Shown piece after piece: positions 59,884-64,000 of a stretch of 64,000 nt of DNA. Location of the stretch: the NCBI GenBank assembly GCA_902491515.1, contig CABUIC010000007.1, forward strand, positions 1-64,000, written 5' to 3'. The translations under genes were made by a program, and so were the position numbers. Within the stretch, counting starts at the first letter, position 1; each line of letters starts with the position of its first letter. Origin of the DNA: an uncultured Porphyromonadaceae bacterium. GTDB lineage: Bacteria; Bacteroidota; Bacteroidia; Bacteroidales; Muribaculaceae. The notes under the pieces were generated by a model that did not search any database, had not been told where the DNA came from, and saw only the letters and a program-made list of their open reading frames with translations.

Positions 59884-60783
59884 GTGAAACGTTCCGACCT
59901 TCTCCTCACTCCCGGCAGACGGATTCTCCTGCTCCTCTGCTTCTTCATCGTGGGCTACGCAGTCACCGCCGCCCTCACCTTACCTTTGGCCAAAATCCTC
60001 GCCAACAGGATGCCTGCATTCCTGCGCATAGCAACAGTACTTCAGGACCTCCTCCTTTTCATCGCCCCGGCAATTGCCACCGCCTGCATCATATGCCGCC
60101 GACCGGCAGAACTCTTGCGCGTCGATTCCGCTCCCACCGCCCGGGCCGTTCTCTCTGTCGCCCTGATTGTCGCCTTGTCGATGCCCGCGATGGAAGCCAT
60201 CATCTACGCCAACTCCCATCTCCACCTCCCGAAATGTATGGCGTCTTTCGAGTCCGCCGCAAGAGAGATGGAAGCAACTGCCTCGGCGGTGACCGAAACC
60301 CTCCTGCGCAGCAACACGAGCGTCGCTGCCCTTGTGCTGAACGTGCTCATCATAGGAGTTCTGGCCGGATTTTCCGAAGAACTTCTTTTCCGGGGATGCT
60401 TCCAGCGCCTGCTCAGCACCGGCGGAATGAATCCCCACGCCGCGATATGGCTCGTTGCCGCCATTTTCAGCGCATTCCATTTCCAGCTCTTCGGCTTTGT
60501 GCCCCGCATGCTTCTGGGCGCATATTTCGGCTACCTTCTACTGTGGACACGCTCCCTGTGGGCTCCGATACTCGCACACACACTGAACAATACGGTCTAT
60601 GTCGTCGCCGCGTGGGTGGCCCTGCGACGCGACCCCTCGGCACCTCTCGAAAGCGAAAGCGCGGGCGAGCTCTATCCCGCGGTCCTCATCGCGCTCTCCG
60701 CACTTGCCACCGTGGCGGCACTCGCCTGGCTCTATTTCGGCGAGAGAAAAAAAAGATTTGCAAAATTACAGGAAAAGAACTAA
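59884..60783 (+). CDS. CPBP-family intramembrane glutamic endopeptidase
   Basis: A 299-residue inner-membrane protein with about eight helices. The CPBP (Abi/Rce1-like) motifs are intact: EELLFRG at about 165-171, a second motif with FSAFHFQLFG, and HTLNN. Eukaryotic relatives cleave prenylated proteins; bacterial members process peptides or signalling proteins. The start is GTG at 59884, one base after the trmN6 stop, fixed by the hydrophilic N terminus and the lack of other starts. Its stop lies within the -7 box of the tRNA-Pro promoter. Confidence 0.85.
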   Translation: MKRSDLLLTPGRRILLLLCFFIVGYAVTAALTLPLAKILANRMPAFLRIATVLQDLLLFIAPAIATACIICRRPAELLRVDSAPTARAVLSVALIVALSMPAMEAIIYANSHLHLPKCMASFESAAREMEATASAVTETLLRSNTSVAALVLNVLIIGVLAGFSEELLFRGCFQRLLSTGGMNPHAAIWLVAAIFSAFHFQLFGFVPRMLLGAYFGYLLLWTRSLWAPILAHTLNNTVYVVAAWVALRRDPSAPLESESAGELYPAVLIALSALATVAALAWLYFGERKKRFAKLQEKN

Positions 60784-60788
60784 TTTTG
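60757..60788 (+). promoter_or_regulatory. Promoter of tRNA-Pro
   Basis: TTTG (60757-60760), exactly 20 bp, TAATTTTG (60781-60788). The -7 box begins with the TAA stop codon of the CPBP gene. The tRNA starts 16 bp later. Confidence 0.8.
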
Positions 60789-60804
60789 TACCCACTAATG
60801 CAAT

Positions 60805-60878
60805 CGGGGCGTAGCGCAGTCCGGTAGCGCACCTGGTTTGGGACCAGGTGGTCGCAGGTTCGAATCCTGTCACCCCGA
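60805..60878 (+). tRNA. tRNA-Pro (anticodon UGG)
   Basis: A cloverleaf of 74 nt. The anticodon stem CCTGG/CCAGG holds the loop TTTGGGA, with anticodon TGG. The T arm is GCAGG-TTCGAAT-CCTGT. The acceptor pairs CGGGGCG with CACCCCG; position 6 is a C:A mismatch. CCA is not encoded after the discriminator A. Confidence 0.95.
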
Positions 60879-61049
60879 CCGATGCAAACCCTCTGGCCGT
60901 CAGACTATTATGCTGTGCGCTCAGAGGGCTTTCCATTTTATTATTTCGGGCGTTTCTGTAATCAAACGCGCCATATTTGGGCGTTTTTTCCGGAATTGTT
61001 TCAGCAATGTTTCAGCAATATTGCCTCATAGCTCTATGATGTGCCGTTA

Positions 61050-61081
61050 TTTGGTAGTGTCGGCAATAATGCTTACCTTTG
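61050..61081 (+). promoter_or_regulatory. Promoter of the beta-barrel gene
   Basis: TTTG (61050-61053), exactly 20 bp, TACCTTTG (61074-61081), 37 bp before the ATG at 61119. Confidence 0.85.
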
Positions 61082-61118
61082 CATCATCAACAACCTAACT
61101 CATTCAACTGTTAAGAAA

Positions 61119-61733
61119 ATGAAAGTCATCAAACGTATTCTCGTAGTCGGCTTCGCTCTCCTTATGTCGGCAAGCGCTTTCGCCGGCGGTTTCCGCATCG
61201 GCCCCCGCGTAGGTATCGACGTAAACAGCCTCCGCTTCAATGAAACACTCATCAACTCCGACAACCGCGCAGGCTTCACGGGCGGCGTTCAGGTAGAGTT
61301 CACGGTTCCCGTAATCAATCTCGGCTTCGACGCTTCTGTTATGTACACCCGCCGCAATGCCGACGCCCCCATTTCCGTAGCCCAGACCGACGGCTCCGTA
61401 TATAAAGGCCGCGACTACATCAATATTCCCATCAACTTCAAGTACAAGCTCGGCCTCCCCGCCATCGGCAAGATTATCACTCCCTACGTCTTCACGGGCC
61501 CGGACTTCGCATTCCTCGCCTCCAAGCGTGCGGCATCCGACGCATGGAACCAGAAGAAAGTCGACATCGCGTGGAACGTGGGTCTGGGTGTGGAACTTAT
61601 CTCTCACCTTCAGATCGGCGCTTCCTACGGCTTCGGTATCACCAAAGCCGTCGAGACCGTATCGAGCTTCCAGGGTCAGGAAATCAACGGACGCAACAAC
61701 TACTGGACTGTAACGGCCGCCTGGCTCTTCTAA
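61119..61733 (+). CDS. Outer-membrane beta-barrel (porin family) protein
   Basis: A 204-residue protein with signal peptide ending SASAFAG. Mature strands alternate hydrophobic and polar residues: FRIGPRVGIDVNSL, GFTGGVQVEFTVPV, YINIPINFKYKLG and a terminal YWTVTAAWLF whose last Phe is the BAM recognition residue. It resembles the small eight-stranded OmpW/PorT-like barrels of Bacteroidetes. Cargo or function unknown. The start agrees with the signal peptide and with a perfect promoter. nagB follows after 19 bp. Confidence 0.88.
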   Translation: MKVIKRILVVGFALLMSASAFAGGFRIGPRVGIDVNSLRFNETLINSDNRAGFTGGVQVEFTVPVINLGFDASVMYTRRNADAPISVAQTDGSVYKGRDYINIPINFKYKLGLPAIGKIITPYVFTGPDFAFLASKRAASDAWNQKKVDIAWNVGLGVELISHLQIGASYGFGITKAVETVSSFQGQEINGRNNYWTVTAAWLF

Positions 61734-61752
61734 ACCATAAACACTACCTGCC

Positions 61753-62544
61753 ATGAGACTCATCATCGAACCGGACTACCAGAAAGTGTCGAGCTGGGCA
61801 GCCGACTTTGTCGCTTCATGCATCAACGCCGCAAACCCCACCCCCGAACATCCCTTCGTCCTCGGCTGTCCCACAGGCTCCTCGCCCCTCGGGATGTACC
61901 GCGAGCTCATCAAGCTCGTGGAGGAAGGAAAGGTCAGCTTCAAGAACGTCGTGACCTTCAACATGGACGAATACTGCGGTCTCCCGGAGGAACATCCCGA
62001 GAGCTACCACTCCTTCATGTGGAACAATTTCTTCTCCCACATCGACATCAAGCGCGAGAACGTAAACATCCTCAACGGCAACGCCGAGGACCTCGAGGCT
62101 GAATGCAAAGCTTATGAGGAGAAAATCGCCTCCTACGGCGGCATCGACCTCTTCATGGGCGGCGTCGGTCCCGACGGCCACATCGCCTTCAACGAACCCG
62201 GCTCGTCGCTGACTTCCAAAACGCGCCAGAAGACTCTGACAACCGACACCATCATCGCCAACTCCCGATTCTTCGAAGGCGACGTGAACCTCGTGCCCAA
62301 AACAGCCCTCACCGTCGGCGTCGGCACCGTCATGGCCGCCCGCCGCGTGATGCTCATAGTAAACGGCCACAACAAGGCCCGCGCTCTCAAGCACGGCGTC
62401 GAGGGCGGCATCTCCCAGATGTGGACAATCTCCGCGCTCCAGATGCACCCACACGCCATTATCGTGGCTGACGAGGACGCATGCGGCGAACTCAAGGTCG
62501 ACACTTACCGGTATTTCAAGGACATAGAGAAAGCCAACCTCTGA
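61753..62544 (+). CDS. nagB: Glucosamine-6-phosphate deaminase
   Basis: A 263-residue cytoplasmic enzyme converting glucosamine-6-phosphate to fructose-6-phosphate and ammonia. Signatures: LGCPTGSSPLGMYREL, FNMDEYCGLPEEHPESYHSFMWNNFF, GGVGPDGHIAFNEPGSSL with the catalytic Asp/His, and ALTVGVGTVMAARRV. Length matches E. coli NagB. It follows the beta-barrel gene by 19 bp and may share its promoter. A strong terminator follows. Confidence 0.97.
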   Translation: MRLIIEPDYQKVSSWAADFVASCINAANPTPEHPFVLGCPTGSSPLGMYRELIKLVEEGKVSFKNVVTFNMDEYCGLPEEHPESYHSFMWNNFFSHIDIKRENVNILNGNAEDLEAECKAYEEKIASYGGIDLFMGGVGPDGHIAFNEPGSSLTSKTRQKTLTTDTIIANSRFFEGDVNLVPKTALTVGVGTVMAARRVMLIVNGHNKARALKHGVEGGISQMWTISALQMHPHAIIVADEDACGELKVDTYRYFKDIEKANL

Positions 62545-62582
62545 GCCTGCGCACTCGGACATAGCTTTATTTAACGCTTTTA

Positions 62583-62628
62583 ACACCCCTCCGCGACAAC
62601 TTTAGAACGCGGAGGGGTGTTTCATTTA
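62583..62628 (+). terminator. Terminator of nagB
   Basis: ACACCCCTCCGCG (62583-62595) pairs perfectly with CGCGGAGGGGTGT (62608-62620), 13 bp with a 12-nt loop, followed by TTCATTT. Confidence 0.85.
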
Positions 62629-62685
62629 CGAATGCGAAAGCATGAAGACCATAACAACTGACAATATATACCACACTCCTAAACT

Positions 62686-63612
62686 ATGGAAAGAAGAATA
62701 AGCTACAAAGACGTAGAAAAAGCCCTTACTGAGGCTTATGAAGAACTCCGCGGCGTCACCGACGGCACCGAGGACGCCCGCGTCGCCGGCAAGGAAAAGG
62801 CCGACGACTTCAATATCGCGATTGTGCTCACCGACGGCCGCACCCTCACCGCCGGCGACACCCGCACCCTCGCACCCCTCGGCCGAATTGCCCGCGTGCC
62901 CCTAAGCGTCGAATTGCTGAGCCAGAACACTCCCGACGAACTCGCCCAAAAGCGCGGCGGCTGCCGCTGCTCCTGCGGAAAGAAACCGAAAATCGCTTTC
63001 GGCGCACACGCAATCCGCGCCGTCAGCGCTGTGGCTCCTCAGAACGATGCCGACGGCAAATATCAGGTGCTTCTCGACCGCATCGCCGGCCTGACTGACG
63101 GAGCGCCCGTCTTCAGTGACGACCTTTACAAAGTATTGTCCGAAGAGGCCTCGGCCATGAAGATGGCCGAAGTGCTCAAGGATGCCGGCTACGAGCTGTA
63201 TGACGACGCCGACAAGTGCCTCGACGTCTATGCAAAGCTTCAGGCGCTCGAACTGAGCACCGAGCAGCTTGCAATACTCGGCGCCACTATAGCCGCCGAC
63301 GGCCGCAATCCCCGCTCGGGCGTCTACGCCTTCGACGGCAAGGTTGCCGCAAACGTTGTGGGTCTCATGGCCCAGAGCAAGGTCGGCCACGGCTGCCGCA
63401 AGGTGTGGATGATGAAGACAGGGCTTCCCGCCGCTGCATCATTCGGAGGGACCGTACTGGCCATCCTTCCCGGATTCGGCGCCATCGCCGTCTATTCGCC
63501 CCGGCTTTGCGAGGGCAGCGGCGTCAGCGTCCGTGGAGCAAAGGCTCTTCAGTCAATAGCCCGGAAGCTCGACCTGAACGTCTTCGCCTCAGCCCGCGTT
63601 GCTGTCGAATAA
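62686..63612 (+). CDS. Glutaminase-family protein lacking catalytic residues
   Basis: A 308-residue protein with the overall layout of a serine-dependent glutaminase: SYKDVEKALTEAYEELRGVTDG at the start, a GDTRTLAPLGRIARVPL region, ADGRNPRSGVYAF, and GGTVLAILPGFGAIAVYSPRL near the end. The catalytic Ser-x-x-Lys (SISK) of active glutaminases appears as RIAR (67-70), and the later Lys-Ser-Gly region reads LPAAASFGG (247-255) without Lys. A CRCSC cluster (93-97) is an unusual insertion. It is therefore probably inactive as a glutaminase. It stands alone between two terminators. Confidence 0.75.
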   Translation: MERRISYKDVEKALTEAYEELRGVTDGTEDARVAGKEKADDFNIAIVLTDGRTLTAGDTRTLAPLGRIARVPLSVELLSQNTPDELAQKRGGCRCSCGKKPKIAFGAHAIRAVSAVAPQNDADGKYQVLLDRIAGLTDGAPVFSDDLYKVLSEEASAMKMAEVLKDAGYELYDDADKCLDVYAKLQALELSTEQLAILGATIAADGRNPRSGVYAFDGKVAANVVGLMAQSKVGHGCRKVWMMKTGLPAAASFGGTVLAILPGFGAIAVYSPRLCEGSGVSVRGAKALQSIARKLDLNVFASARVAVE

Positions 63613-63648
63613 AAGCCTTTTATGGTTGAATGTTATATAATTCTGCGA

Positions 63649-63691
63649 GATAGCCCCGCCACTGCACCCGTCAGTGTCGGGGCTATCGTTT
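63649..63691 (+). terminator. Terminator of the glutaminase-like gene
   Basis: GATAGCCCCG (63649-63658) pairs with CGGGGCTATC (63678-63687), with CACTG/CAGTG nested inside, followed by GTTTCC. Confidence 0.8.
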
Positions 63692-63773
63692 CCTATAATT
63701 GCTCCCTAACTCATTTTTTTGACCACTTAGGGAGGAAGTACAGGCGAAATTTTACCCGGGCCTCATTCTTTTT

Positions 63774-63805
63774 TTTGCTTTGCATTTTGGTTTTTTGTAA
63801 TTTTG
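63774..63805 (+). promoter_or_regulatory. Promoter of the DedA-like gene
   Basis: TTTG (63774-63777), exactly 20 bp, TAATTTTG (63798-63805), 42 bp before the ATG at 63848. Confidence 0.85.
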
Positions 63806-63847
63806 TATGGTAATAGAATTCAATACTTCAAGCAAAGCATTTTCATA

Positions 63848-64000
63848 TGATCGACGCTTTATTGCAGCCATTGGTGATTTTCGACGCAGCGGCTTTTTTC
63901 GATTGGTTCGTGAATAACGCGACCTATCTCTTCGTGTTCGTTTTCATGGTGATAGAAAGCTCTTTCGTACCCTTCCCTTCCGAAGTGATAGTTCCTCCGG
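63848..64000 (+). CDS. DedA-family membrane protein (partial, runs off the window)
   Basis: The first 51 codons encode MIDALLQPLVIFDAAAFFDW, then a hydrophobic YLFVFVFMVIESSFVPFPSEV, which is the conserved DedA start (E-x-S-x-x-P-x-P-x-E). DedA proteins are inner-membrane transporters linked to undecaprenyl phosphate or phospholipid flipping and envelope homeostasis. The remainder lies beyond 64000. Confidence 0.8.

Overview
The window reads as a piece of a Bacteroidales chromosome, most likely from the Muribaculaceae (S24-7) group. This is inferred from the gene families present (DUF5686, fimbrillins, a complete hmu-type haem operon, TIR/FGE/CHAT proteins), from a GC-rich core of roughly 58-60 percent, and from many Bacteroidota promoters of the form TTTG, 20 bp, TAnnTTTG. 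No database search was possible, so all family names rest on recognised motifs.

Layout. 1-5.5 kb is core: a short secreted peptide, a MmcQ/YjbR protein, a 2-hydroxyacid dehydrogenase, valS and a class A beta-lactamase lipoprotein directly behind valS. About 5.7-15.2 kb is a low-GC accessory island. It holds a 5'-truncated leucine-rich-repeat gene, about 1.1 kb of apparently decayed DNA, two small related peptides, three fimbrillin-type lipoproteins, an unrecognised duplicated-domain protein, a broken Abi_2/AbiF gene with its upstream RNA, and a 5'-truncated MobV-type relaxase. A composite palindromic repeat (GTAGGGACGCACGG type) lies near each side of the island. 15.6-33 kb returns to core: lepA, a HAD phosphatase, an ADP-ribosylglycohydrolase plus Nudix/NrtR operon with twin operator-like palindromes, DUF5686, CYTH, rlmD, a DUF4136 lipoprotein, a nitroreductase, an AraC regulator, and a three-gene muropeptide-salvage operon (transglutaminase-like, NlpC/P60, dipeptide epimerase).

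33-44.7 kb is the most unusual part. A membrane protein joins a cytoplasmic DUF4062-like domain to a periplasmic PstS-like binding domain. After two transporters comes a tightly packed operon: TIR-TM-FGE protein, secreted beta-rich protein, secreted TPR-CHAT protease, HrpB helicase. It looks like an envelope-spanning sensing or conflict system with a TIR effector inside the cell and FGE and CHAT modules outside the inner membrane.

44.8-54.9 kb is a haem/metalloporphyrin acquisition operon: PepSY membrane protein, calycin-like lipoprotein, TonB-dependent receptor, CobN-like HmuS, HmuT, HmuU and HmuV. 54.9-64 kb is core: a two-component system, rmuC, rpmH, trmN6, a CPBP protease, tRNA-Pro, an outer-membrane beta-barrel, nagB, a glutaminase-like protein lacking the catalytic residues, and the start of a DedA gene. 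No CRISPR array, rRNA or complete insertion sequence was seen.
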